From Eledone cirrhosa (Eukaryota > Mollusca > Cephalopoda > Octopoda > Eledonidae), in NCBI GenBank assembly GCA_964016885.1, contig OZ024740.1:197779082-197843081 (forward strand): 64,000 nucleotides of DNA, in the 5' to 3' direction. Under the pieces are notes generated by a model that saw nothing but the letters and a program-made list of their open reading frames with translations, did no database searches and was not told where the DNA came from. The position numbers and the translations under genes were made by a program. Positions 12,081 through 22,762 of this stretch are shown here, piece after piece (position 1 is the first letter of the stretch; every line of letters starts with the position of its first letter).

Positions 12081-13490
12081 TCTTCTGGTTTTATAATTTC
12101 ACAAAGTTTTACCAATAGAGAGAGAGTCGGTTTCTAACATAGACACAAGACTCTCTCATGGGAATTTACACAACATCAACTAGGTAGATATGTATGTATG
12201 TCTGCATGCATGTGTAGATATGGATGTTAATGTATGTGTGGATGTGTATGTTTTGAGTTGTATGTCTGCATGTGTATATGCTTTGTATCTGTACTTGTGT
12301 ATATGCAGTTATTAGATGCAAAAGTTTTGGAATGTTTTACATATTTTTACTGTTCCATTGTACTTGTAATTTCCTAACTAGCTGTGTTCTTTCTGTTCCT
12401 GTGAAGCCTAGCTTCTCAAGATTTGTATTGAGGCAGTTACTAACATATCCCAGTGCCCCAATAATCACAGGCATAAATCTGAAGGTGTAATCAGGGTGGA
12501 GTATCTGCAGATTTCTCATCAGTTCTGCATAAATATTCTCCTTTTCACTAATCTTTGATATTATATTGGCATCTGCTGGGCAGCTAATTTCCACTACTGT
12601 GCATGTTTTCTTCTCCCTGTCCCATATCATAATATCTGGTCTGTTATGCCTGCATTTTATTGGGGTTTTTACTGGAACATTCCACCAGTACTCTTTCATA
12701 TTATGTACATGGATGTCTTCCACATTGTTGTAGCTTTTAATGTGTTTATTATCGGGGCTATCTTTTTTACGAACTGCATTGTACAGTGTTTTGGCCACTA
12801 CATCATGCCTCATAGGTAGATAGTACCGCGATGACATCTTTGGGCAGCTGCTGATGACATGGGTGATATCCTCAATGTTAGTTCTGCAGGGTCTGCACTT
12901 GTTATCACATCTAGGTGTTTTGCCTGCATCCCTATCTCTTTTGTGAATCAGGTATTTCGTGCTAATCTCCTGTTCTTGGATTGCAAAAGCGTATCCTTCA
13001 AAGTGGGAGCCAATATAGCGATTGTTGGTCCAAGATAGACTACTTTCCTTATCTATATTACTCTCACTCTGGAGCTTCCTGGCAACATATCCAAGCATGA
13101 TTTTTTGCTGACAGGCATGCAGTTTTTCATCCATGGATTCACTGCGATACTGCTGAGCGACATCCCTGGGTGTGAGTTTTTGATTATCACACAGGGAATA
13201 TCTCTCAAGGAGTTCCTTCCCAACTCTCATGATCTTATCTCTTTCATGCAGATAGACTTGCTCGAGAAGCGGGCTCCTACGCTTCGAGGTTCGTAGATGT
13301 TGTCGGAGAGATATGATGCGACATTCAAATGTTGTCTGGACTGATGTTAGGCCTCTGCCTCCCTGCTTACGTTTCAAGTAAAGGCGGTCTATGTCACCGT
13401 TGATGTGGAAGTTTCCGGTGTTGTTCAGTATTTTTCGAGTTCCAACATCAACTGCTCGGATTTCGTCTATCGTCCAATTGAGTATATAGA
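12081..13490 (-). pseudogene. Family C LINE copy, linker, zinc motif and restriction-like endonuclease
   Basis: An open minus-strand frame runs from about 13488 to a stop at 12337, more than 380 residues, 5' truncated within the RT thumb (NWTIDEIRAVDVGTRKIL). It holds a Cys/His motif near 12915-12840 (CDNKCRPC, then H and C) and the nuclease near 12655-12400 (HNRPDIMIWD, TCTVVEISCPAD, MPVIIGALGY). The 12336-12081 3' UTR ends at the ATGT array and matches 28411-28500. This is the best-preserved C-terminus of the family, and no stop is seen within it. Family knowledge says the nuclease cuts the target site. The specificity is inferred only. Confidence 0.85.
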
Positions 13491-14630
13491 TATATACTCA
13501 TAAGGTGTTAATAGTGAAAATTTAATGTGTAAGAAGATAGATATGGTATATTAGCCAAAAGATTATGAGAGCTAGAATAAAAAGTTGTCAAAAACCAATG
13601 ATAATAATGATGATAATAATGGTGGTAAATAAAATGAACCTAAACAAAATATATCAGCTAATGGATACAATATTTATTTATTTATTAATACTACTGTGCA
13701 TAATATTTTCTGTCTGGCCCTTATTCACTCATTCACATATGTGTCTGTTTACCAACCTTGTAATTATAAGTAATTATATATTATATTATGTTCATTATTT
13801 TATATTGAAGTTGTTATTCAACTATTTGTAAACGTAATATTGATCTTTGTAACTTAATGATGATTTTATATACCATTATGATATGTTATATTTTATATAT
13901 TCCGTAAGATGTTTATATTTTTGTACCATCATAATTTTCATTTTGGTATTGTACAATATATATATTTTTTCTCACCTGCTCAATAACTCTATATGAATTG
14001 ATTTGTTAACTTACATTCCATTATATATTATTATATTATTATTATAGTGTTATTGTAACATCTATATTGTTTGTGTAAATTAACCGGAGATTATCTATTA
14101 TATTATATTATATATTATATAATTATATAGTTTATTATATATTATATGTTTTACTTTTAATCATTTCATTACTTCATGTTATACTGTATATTATATATAC
14201 GTATTATTTTGTATTTTTATTTTTATTCCTATTATGCTTATTTATATTTAAACTCTTAATAAGGTTTAATTTGTGCTGTTAATGATGGAAATGTGTATTG
14301 ATGTATATGTATATGTGCGTATGTGTGTGTATATATATACATATGTATATTGTGCCTTTTAATTTTAATTTTAATTTTAATATTGTTACAAGTATATTAT
14401 ATTATATTATATTGTATTACGTATAGTACTATAATTCCCGCTCTATATAACCACCTTTGTTTAGCTCTAGTTTTTTTGCTTTGGACTATATTTGTAATAT
14501 GGTTCAAAATGTTATCCACCTCCTTAGTGATTTTTATTGTATATTTTTACCCATAATCTTCCAATACTTTAGTGTATGTACACTCCATATTCTTCGGAGT
14601 TTTCGGCTTATATTGGCCGATAGTGCTTCT
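13491..14630. other. AT-rich stretch, no gene seen
   Basis: TATTA and TATATT patches dominate, with short TTTTAA repeats at 14356-14380. Hydrophobic frames at 13565-13831 and 14323-14556 are compositional. It may be the body of the element whose hammerhead lies at 14636. Confidence 0.6.
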
Positions 14631-14635
14631 TGAAG

Positions 14636-14689
14636 TTTTAGTTGCTCTGATGAGTCCTTAATAGGACGAAACATTGTTGGCTAATAAAG
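14636..14689 (+). ncRNA. Hammerhead ribozyme, family F1 (classic PLE type)
   Basis: CTGATGA (14647-14653), stem II GTCC/GGAC with a TTAATA loop, GAAA (14668-14671), stem III AC-ATT-GT, cleavage base T14678 (GUU triplet). Stem I pairs 14636-14646 with 14679-14689 with two internal mismatches. All conserved core bases are present. CUGAUGAGUCC with GGACGAAAC is the classic hammerhead string reported in PLEs and schistosome repeats. Confidence 0.88.
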
Positions 14690-15180
14690 ACTTTTGATGT
14701 ATTGAAGACTTCTTTGTTTTATTTTCATAATTCTTCGGCTCTGTTTAATTACATTGAGCTATACCTTTTACTGTCATTTCTATAATACTAAGAGGGTGTT
14801 TAAATCCAACACGCTCCAGTATTTTAATCCTTATATATATATATATATATGTAATATTCTTATAATGTATCTAATACCCTATTTTTCTGTGTACCTGCCA
14901 AACAGAAAACCACATCATGTCTGTCTGTAGTTACAGATACACAAATACACTTGCCCTAACACATATATTTACGCACACTTTTTCACTATACGTACACATT
15001 TGTACATACACACATATGTACATCTGTGAGCGTATATACATACATATACACACACCTAACTATATTTCTTGAAAGATTTTTATATATTTCATATGGCTAT
15101 TGTAATTCATTTGTCTATATTTATATAATTTTTTTGTGTGTTTTTTGATGAGACTTTCCAAGTATTTAGCGATGTTTTAT
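14690..15180. other. AT-rich sequence with (TA)n and CA patches, no gene seen
   Basis: 14832-14852 is a short TA tract and 15000-15060 is TACA-rich. Probably flanks of the F1 and F2 hammerhead repeats. Confidence 0.55.
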
Positions 15181-15258
15181 ATTGCCTCGTCTGACGAACG
15201 AATGAAGACGTTTCTTTCGTATTCGCCTCATTCGGGAAACCTCTGGTAATGAGGTAAT
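15181..15258 (+). ncRNA. Hammerhead ribozyme, family F2
   Basis: CTGACGA (15191-15197), stem II CGAATGA/TCATTCG (15199-15205 with 15228-15234, 7 bp, after an A/G closing mismatch), GAAA (15236-15239), stem III ACC-TCT-GGT, cleavage base A15248. Stem I ATTGCCTCGT pairs with ATGAGGTAAT over 10 bp including two G-U pairs. All core bases fit CUGANGA. A decayed relative lies at 60425-60480; both are followed by a TACATAGAGCACTCT phrase. Confidence 0.87.
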
Positions 15259-15665
15259 TATATTGTATTGATTTTTATACATTAAATTTTGCTCTGGTAC
15301 TTACATAGAGCACTCTTCACTTCTATGACCTTTTCTGTTTTCAACGGAAATTTCAATACATATATATATATATGTATGTATATGTGTGTATATACATCAC
15401 TCAGTCAAACGACCAGATTTCAACCCCAACATCTACAACAACAACACCGGCACTAATGTTTACAGCAACAACAGCTTCAGAATGAATTGAAATAAACATT
15501 TACAACAACAACAACAGCGGCATCAAACGATAAAAAAACAAACAAAATAACTCAAAATAACAAAACACACACACACACGCACATAACACAACAACATCAA
15601 CTGCCACCACCATCACCACCACCGCCGCCGCCATCACCATCACCAGCAACTGGGCCTTAAGAAAA
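15259..15665. other. TA tract and CAA/CCACC-rich low complexity, no gene seen
   Basis: The 3' part of the F2 repeat ends at a TA tract near 15361. 15405-15650 is rich in CAACAA, ACACAC, CCACCA and CCGCCG. Confidence 0.6.
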
Positions 15666-15668
15666 CAA

Positions 15669-15831
15669 CTTTAATAATAATAATAATTTTTCTGCTTTTG
15701 GCACGGATCCAGCGACTTGTCCAGCGCATTACTGGTACTCTCTTTTGTTGACTCCGTGGGGATGAAAGGCAACGTTTACCTCGGCGGGATTTAAGCTCAG
15801 TGCGTGGAGGGCCATAGCTCTATGCTGTAAA
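15669..15831 (-). mobile_element. tRNA-derived SINE, octopus OR-like family, diverged copy
   Basis: GCGCATTACTGGTACTCTC, GACTCCGTGGGGATGAAAGG and GGCGGGATTTAAGCTCAG parallel the copies at 59276-59449 and 63820-64000. On the minus strand the last phrase is a degenerate box B. Confidence 0.65.
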
Positions 15832-15939
15832 GCAATTATAATAATTGTTTCTACGTTAGGCTCAAGGCCAGCAATTACCCAGTGCATTACTGGTACTTTA
15901 TTTTATCGACCCCGTAAGGATGAAAGCAATTATAATAAT
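15832..15939 (-). mobile_element. Truncated SINE with 14 bp target-site duplication
   Basis: GCAATTATAATAAT occurs at 15832-15845 and again at 15926-15939, bracketing an 80 bp SINE body that matches the tail half of the 59276-59449 copy. The tRNA-related head is missing, as expected from 5' truncation. Confidence 0.75.
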
Positions 15940-16021
15940 ACTGGACTGTAATACGAACGGCTTCAACTATACAAACTCTTGAAAGTCAACAGTTGACATA
16001 ATCTTGTATCAGTAATGACGG

Positions 16022-16103
<82 letters not shown>

Positions 16104-16315
16104 ATGTAAGTGAGTAGCGTGTGTGTATTTGTATGTATGAGTGTTGCTGTGTGCGCGCATATGTATGCGTGTGTGTGCGCGCGTATGTATGCGCGTGTGT
16201 GTATGTCGTACGTATAAGTGTCAATAAGTGAGTTTTTTTTTCTTTTTGCGCGCAGGGACATAGAAATAATCGGGCTGGATGCCCGATCGTGCAGTTAAAC
16301 CACTGGGAGTGAAGA
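15940..16315. repeat. (TA)n and GT-rich low complexity
   Basis: Pure TA at 16022-16097, then GTGTGTATG and GCGCG phrases to 16210. 16240-16315 is unassigned and probably belongs to the family B fragment that follows. Confidence 0.85.
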
Positions 16316-16530
16316 ACCCCTAGCCCTTGTCAGAGCATTCTTCTAGGAGAAGGCATCTCAGGAAACTGGGTTAACTCCGACATAAAACCTGCGGCTCAGT
16401 AGTTACCGACGATGTTGATCTTTTCTTCTTTTCGGGTTATAGCTACTGTCGCTCAGAGAGTGGGATTGGCTCAGTGCACAGTCTTTCCTCACTTTAAAAA
16501 TATTCGTCACGCACAGGCATTGCACGAGTG
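16316..16530 (+). pseudogene. Family B LINE 3' region fragment
   Basis: The phrases TTCTAGGAGAAGG and GAGAGTGGGATTGGCTC match, inverted, the segment 8770-8910 of the other family B fragment. No readable protein domain remains. Confidence 0.6.
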
Positions 16531-16532
16531 CA

Positions 16533-16579
16533 TTAATAATTATTAATAGTGTATTATTATTATTACTATTATTATTATT
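16533..16579. repeat. (ATT)n/(TTA)n microsatellite at the 5' boundary of family A copy 1
   Basis: AATTATTAATAGTG followed by repeated TTATTATT directly precedes GGCGGCCTACG, the first base block of family A. Confidence 0.85.
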
Positions 16580-16787
16580 GGCGGCCTACGTAGTAAATCG
16601 TATCATCGTGAGCTCCGCAAAGGTTTGTTATTTCCGTTTGTTAAAAATTGCCATTTATGGAAATTTTTTATTGTTAACTATATATAAGCGCACATACATT
16701 GTTTTCCGAAAAGGACACCCAAAAAGATTGGGGCCTTGTGTCCAAAATTTAAACTTTTATGATTATCAAAAAATTTCTTTGAAAAAA

Positions 16788-18775
16788 ATGGCTAATTCAC
16801 CTCTGCACCAAGCAGCTGAGAGCCTTCCTCACAAACTAACACCTCACACCGACACCACCATTGTAAATGTTACTACGTTTGCCAACACTAAAAAAAATAT
16901 AAGCAGTAGCAATATTTTAAATTTGTCTCAGGCAGACATTCATTTCCCGCCATTACCAATGACTGCAGGTGTTAAAGCCGCCACCACCACCACCGCGACA
17001 ACCACCACCCACACCACCACCGCGACAACAGAAACAAAAGGAAAAAATAAATCAACTTGTGATGTCGAAATGTTTTCAACCAAAATGGACTCTTCCACAC
17101 CGAACACCACTGACGTCACCACCACCACAACTGAAACTAAAATTAATAATAACAAAAATAACGATAACAACAACAGCAACAATGACATTAAAAAAACCAA
17201 CCTGAGTTTTTCCAGAGTAGCAAAACAGTGTGAAGCATTTACGGTAACTCAGGAGGAATTAGAAAATGCCAAAAAAATGGTAAAGAAAGATGGGTACAGG
17301 GTCAGCCTCACCCCCCACCTAATAAAATGGAGCATCGGCGCCTATGCACCGTGTCGTATCGAACAATTAATGTAGAATTGCGCCGAGTGGAACGGGCATC
17401 CGAGTCCCAAATCCAAAAAGCTTTGGGACATGTGTGGGTAAGAAAAACCCACATCAGACGTGGGCAGAAGTATGGAATCGTGGACGTGTTCTTTGAAACA
17501 CCAGAGGAGGCTAGAGAATACTCCATGGCCCCATTAAGAAGTGACGACTTCGCACTCGTCCCAAGCTATTGTGGCAAGAGACTCGTAAAGATCAGGGTGA
17601 CCCACGTTCCACCGGCCATCGAAATTCCCTGGCTAATAGCGGTCGTCCTCGACGGCATCGAAGCCAACACCAAGATAATAGCAAAAGCAAAAGAAAAGCA
17701 GGAGAACTGGTCCGGATCTGGGATGGAGCTCCTGATCCAAGCGGAACAAAAAAGCATTGAGGAGATCCCAGAGGTAATAGACCTCACTGACGGCACCCAC
17801 CTCACCGTAATTGTCGAGGGCAGAAGGCCTAGGTGTGTCGTTTGTGGTGAAGGAACCCACCTAAGGGCTTTTTGCCCTCAGGCTAAAAGGTTGAGGCCAC
17901 CTCTCCTACCCACACCAGTGACTCAACCATCAACACCACCAGTAGCAGAGAGGGCAGCAACAACTGTAGCAGCAACAACAGAAGCAACTATAACAGCAAC
18001 AACCCCAGCAACAGTAGCAAAACCAACACCACCACCACCAGCAAAACCAACACCACCACCACCCAACGCTTCAGAACTAGCACCAGCGCCTACACCATCC
18101 ACCACACCACAACCAAAACTAACGCCTGTGGAGGATTTTCCACCCCCCGGCCTATCACAACTGGAGACAGATTGTGACAACGAGGAGTGGGAAACGGTAT
18201 CAAGAAAAAAGAAAAAAAGAAACCAAAAAAGAAAAAATTCTCTTCCTTACCCCTCCAAAAACAAAATACAGAGGGAAACAAATAAATTAACAAACAAAAA
18301 AGTTAGGACAGATATGCCACCATCCACACCAGCATCACCAACCCCATCACCCCAAACACCAACACCATCACCATCATTAACCCCAACACCACCATCACCT
18401 ACGCCACAAAAGTCACCAAAATGCGAAACAGAAACAAACCCACAACAAACGCAAACAAAACAAAACAACCAAAACGATACACACTACACAGCATTAAATT
18501 TGAACAACAACCAATTATTACACTACATCCAACACAACACCAGCATCACAGAAAAAGACTACACAACAACCCCAAAATTCACACCACCTCCACACATACA
18601 AATCACTCGCATCACACAGAAAACGTACATGACACTAAAACAAAAATTCCCCAAAGACATCGGAGACTTCCGACAAGCACTCTCTAGGAGGATTTATAAG
18701 GACATCCTTCCTGAGGAGGCCACAAGCAGTGAAAAGGATGGAAAAACCGTCCTTCCTCTACGACAAGTAAGGTAA
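16788..18775 (+). pseudogene. Family A ORF1, nucleic-acid-binding protein with CCHC knuckle (one frameshift)
   Basis: The start ATG is at 16788-16790 (MANSPLHQAAES). The first frame has a Thr/Asn-rich N-terminus and runs into a frameshift near 17327-17375, after which a second frame continues to 18775. The second part has a conserved globular domain (WVRKTHIRRGQKYGIVDVFF), a CCHC knuckle at 17834-17875 (CVVCGEGTHLRAFC, C-x2-C-x4-H-x4-C), then a Pro/Thr-rich tail and a basic KKKKRNQKRK patch. Such ORF1 proteins coat the LINE RNA. It is aligned throughout to copy 2 at 22763-24112. It ends immediately before the ORF2 region. Confidence 0.78.
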
Positions 18776-18809
18776 GTGATCTTTCCCATCTTTTCCACTC
18801 CATTTCAAC

Positions 18810-19770
18810 ATGACCTCACTCAGAATAGGCAGCATAAATGCGCGTGTCTTGGGGTCGTCATGGAAGCAGGGCCACCTGTTCAACGACCTCAGGTCACTAA
18901 ACATAGATGTAGTGGCCATCAGCGAGACCAGAATCTCCGAAGCACGGGCCTTCGCACCGATCTTCGGCGGCTACGATGTGTACGCATCGCCCAGCCGTCC
19001 GGGATCGGGGGTGGGTTTGCTGTGATGTTTCGGAGATGTTTGGATCTTGCCATACGGGCCATCTTCCTGGACCCAGAAGGTAAGTTGGTGGTGCTGGACG
19101 TGACCAGCGGAGACGGGCAAGCTTTCAGGTTAGTGGCCGTCTATGCCCCGACAGGAGCAGGGCGGCCTGATTTCTTCCGGCGTCTGGAGACCTTTCTTGG
19201 AACGTCCCGCTCTTTAGTGTTAGTGAGCGACTGGAACGGGATCTTAGATGCACGCTGGGATTGTGTGGGATTAGTGGATAGGGGAGGAGGGTGCAAGAGT
19301 CTAACCAACCTGCTCAGGCGTTTTGAACTGTCTGACAGGTACCTATTGGATTTCCCGAATGTACCAATGTGGACTTGGACAAATCGCATAGGGTCATCCA
19401 GATCATATCTAGATAGAGTATTTTGTAGGGAAATAGATAGGTCTAGCATAGGCTGTCCACAATTCAAGATAGTCAGCTACACGGACCACAAATTCGTGAT
19501 CTGTGTGCTTGACTTAGATAGGCTTCATAGACGAGGACCCGGCTACTGGAAGCTAAACGCGTCCTTACCAGCGGGCAAGGCCTACAGAGACCGGATTAGC
19601 GAACTAGTTAAGCGGGCGTTGACGGGGGCCATCGTCAACAACAAGTGGTGGTTTGCTCTGAAAAGAGCAATTAGAATAGAGTCCATTAGGTTTAGTAAGG
19701 CTTTAGCAATAGAGAAAAATAGAGCAGAGGGAGAATTAGTTAGAAAATTAGACGAGGCGCTTTGCAAAGT
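18810..19770 (+). pseudogene. Family A ORF2, APE-type endonuclease domain (frameshifted)
   Basis: The start MTSLRIGSINARVLGS is at 18810, and a frameshift near 19010-19025 moves it into the frame of 18776. APE endonuclease motifs are present: ISETRI, YAPTGAGRPDFFRR, SDWNGILDARWDCVG, TWTNRIGSSRSYLDRVF and YTDHKFV. The usual GDWN reads SDWN, a change at a conserved glycine. This nuclease nicks target DNA for priming. The frame remains open through the junction at 19770 into family B sequence. Confidence 0.8.
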
Positions 19771-22384
19771 GAAACTAAACACTAAACGTAAAATCCGGGC
19801 TCCTGGTGTTGCCCTTCCCAGAAGATTGACTGCTGCTCGTCTTATGGATACAAATGAGAAGAGGACATTGCAAGAAGAGATGCAGGTTGCAGACCTTGGT
19901 GAGGATTGGCCGACCCTTAAAAGGTCGGTTTGTGAAGTAGGCAGGCGTGTTCTGGGATTGGTGCAGAGAAAATATCAGGATTGGTTTAATGAGAATGATG
20001 TACATATAGAAGACTTGTTGGCTGATAAGAGGCGTGCTCTGTCACGCTACTTGACGGCAAAACCACAGGAGAGGAATACGTTGCATGAGGAGCTCAGGGA
20101 TGTAAAATCACGTGTTAGGCGGAGTCTTTCTCAGATGAAGGATCAGTGGTGGAGTGAGAAGGCTGGTGAGATACAAACTGCGTCATATTCCAATAACACA
20201 AAGCTGTTGTACAGTCTCTTGCGTGAGGTTTATGGACCGTCTTCTTCTCTGGTGACACCGCTTCGCAGCAAGGATGGCAAAGAACTTCTTCGTGACTCAC
20301 AAAGAATTCTACGAAGGTAGCGAGAGCACTTTGATGATCCTTTGAATCAGCCGTCTGTCGTCAGTGAAGATTTCCTCAATCTCATTGCAGAAAGTCCTGT
20401 AAAAGTAGCTCTCGCAGAACCTCCGACGCTTGTGGAGGTTGCAGTGGCTATCTCAAAGCTGAACAGTGGAAGGTCTCCAGGTATGGATGGCATACATGCT
20501 GAGCTCCTACAATATGGTGGTGAGAGACTCCTGCAACATCTTCACTCTTTGTTTGGCAGGATATGGGCTAATGAATCCGTACCTGAGGACTGGAGAGATG
20601 CAGTAATGGTGGTCTTGTACAAGGGAAAGGGTAACAGGAATGATTGTGGGAACTACAGAGGTATATCATTGCTTTCTGTCGTAGGGAAAGTTTTATGTAG
20701 GTTCTTCTGGACCGTCTGCTGACACACATTGCAGATTGTGTTCTTCCTGAAAGTCAATCTGGTTTTCGTGCTGGACGCCGCACTACTTCTCAGCTAGACA
20801 GCTCCAGGAGAAGAGGATGGAATAAGGTTAGGATCTGTATCAGGTTTTTGTCGATCTGACAAAAGCTTTCGATACTGTTAACAGAGAGGCATTATGGAAG
20901 GTTCTCCAGAAACTTGGTTGCCCTGATAAGTTCCTTGCTTTAGTTAGGTCTTTCCATGACGACATGAAGGCTAGGGTTAATGTCGGAGGTAACATGTTGG
21001 AGCCTATCTCAGTAAAAATTGGAGTGAAACAGGGGGATATTCCAGCACCGACCCTGTTTGCTATATACTTTGCAATGGTTTTCTGTATTGCATTCAGGAA
21101 TTGCGAACATGGTGTTTACATCCGATATCGAACCTCAGGCAGCATATTTATCATCAGGCGCTTTGCTGCAAAGACAAAAGTATTTACATCAATCATAAGA
21201 GACCTCTTGTATGCAGATGATTGTGATCTTGTAGCGCACACAGAGAGTGATATGCAGCACATTTTGAATGCATTTTCTGACGCTTGCACTGCCCTGGGTT
21301 TGACTGTCAGTCTCAAGAAAACCGTCGTCATGTACCAACCTGCCCCTGGTAAGCAGTACACTGAACCAAATATCTATGTGTGTGGTAAACGACTTGGAGT
21401 GGTTGATCAGTTTGTCTACCTGGGAAGCACTGTCAATTGATACAGCAACCTTGACAGTGAAATCTCACTTAGGATTAGGAAAGCAAGTGATGCTTTCGGA
21501 AAGCTAGAAAGGCGACTCGGGGGTCGGCGAGACATATGCAGGAGGACAAAGGTAAAGGTGTACAAGGCATGTGTGTTCTCTTGTCTTCTTTATGCCTGCG
21601 AGACCTGGGTCACATATCGACACCACCTTAAGCAATTGGAGCGTTTCCATCAGATGTGTCTCAGACGGATCCATGGCGTTCACTGGAGGGACCACATCAG
21701 TGATGTCGAGATTTTGGAAAGCTCTATGTGTGACAGTATAAAAGCTCTTGTGCTTAAGCAACGACTCCGTTGGAGTGGTCACCTTGCCAGGATGAAGGAT
21801 TCTAGAATACAAAAACAACTCTTTTATGGAGAGTTGGTTAAAGGAAAACGACCGCCACATAAACCAAAAAAGAGGTATAAAGATTCCTTGAAAGCCTCTT
21901 TGAAAGACGCTAACATCTCTGCTGATACATGGGAAAATATTGCTGCTGATCGTAATAAATGGAGAAAGACTGTATATGAGGGAAAAGTTGCCTTTGAGGC
22001 ATCTCGAATCGCATACGAGAAAGTAAAGCGGGGTGTGAGGAAGGGCATTGCTGTGCACTTCCAGGCGGCGAGGGTCCTCCTATGGTGCTGACATGCAGCG
22101 TCAGTGCGAGACTCTGCCTAAGAAAAGCTGGACTCGAAAGTCATCTTCGCAGTCATAAAGTAAGACCAGTGGTTGACTACCAGGCTGCTGTTGGAGATGC
22201 TACTCATCATGCTTGCCAAACATGTGGTAGAGAATGTAAATCAGCAGGAAGGCTCAAGCGACATGCAAAAGTACACGAACTCCAACCACAGCCGGCTATT
22301 CCCAGTGAATGTTTTGGTTGCCGACTCTGTGCAAGACATTTTAGATCATTGGCTGGGCTAAAAAGCCACATTCGATCGCAGTGA
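19771..22384 (+). pseudogene. Family B LINE (RTE/CFDP2-like), RT, C-terminal domain and zinc fingers
   Basis: After the junction the protein becomes family B. It has a helical linker (DWFNENDVHIEDLLADKRR), a TAG at 20318-20320 where the family has Trp (RILRR*REHF), the RT fingers (GRSPGMDGIHAELLQYGG, NYRGISLLS), a frameshift near 20695, motif A (FVDLTKAFDTVNREALW at about 20850), motif B (GVKQGDIPAPTLF) and motif C (LLYADDCDLVAH at about 21205). A C-terminal LLYACETWVTY region follows, then two C2H2-like fingers at 22210-22380 (CQTCGREC, CRLCARHF). There is a TGA at 21438-21440. RTE is inferred from similarity to proteins annotated as CFDP2-like. Confidence 0.8.
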
Positions 22385-22535
22385 TGTTAGTTGCTATCGT
22401 GTGTATGTGTGTGTATAGATATGTTTATGTGTGTGCGTGTGTGTATATATATATATATGTATATGTATATTATTATTGTTGTTGTTGTCGTTATTATTAT
22501 TGTTGTTATTATTATTATTATTATTGTTATTATAT
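22385..22535. repeat. GT/TA and (ATT)n microsatellite between family B and family A copy 2
   Basis: GTGTGTATG and TATATA phrases pass into TTATTATTGTTG repeats. The (ATT)n part abuts the start of family A copy 2, as it does for copy 1. Confidence 0.85.
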
Positions 22536-22762
22536 ATGGCCGCACATGTGTGAAGACTGTACAAATCTGCGAAGGAAAGGTTCGTAACTTTAAGCTGTTT
22601 TAAAGTGTCATTTTTTGTATTTTCCTGTCGTTAACGAAACTTAGGGTACACATCTTGATTTAAAGAGAGAGATACCTCTCAATATTCGGGCTTTAAGACG
22701 GAATATTCAGTTTTATTTTTAAAAACTTCGAAAAATATCGCTTCCACACCCCCAAAAAAATT

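Larger units (their letters stand above)
16580..19770 (+). mobile_element. Family A LINE (Tx1/L1-like), copy 1, 5' half
   Basis: Contains a 5' UTR (16580-16787), ORF1 (16788-18775) and the endonuclease half of ORF2 (18810-19770). The RT half is absent. At about 19770 the sequence passes in frame into the RT half of an unrelated LINE (family B). Domain order and motifs match copy 2 (22536-27866) up to that point. The Tx1/L1 group is my best fit, from ORF1 with a CCHC knuckle, an APE nuclease, and the RT style seen in copy 2. Confidence 0.75.

Noticed and set aside
12515..12535. CTGATGA on the minus strand as a hammerhead
   Set aside because: It lies in family C coding sequence and has no stem II/GAAA context. 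The same holds for 29680-29700.
13565..13831. 88-residue hydrophobic frame as a membrane protein
   Set aside because: AT-rich composition alone gives I/L/Y-rich frames here; no start context or family match.
16940..17200. Val/Leu-rich minus-strand frame
   Set aside because: Antisense of the Thr/Asn-rich ORF1 region. The same applies to frames at 17923-18180 and 23719-24310.
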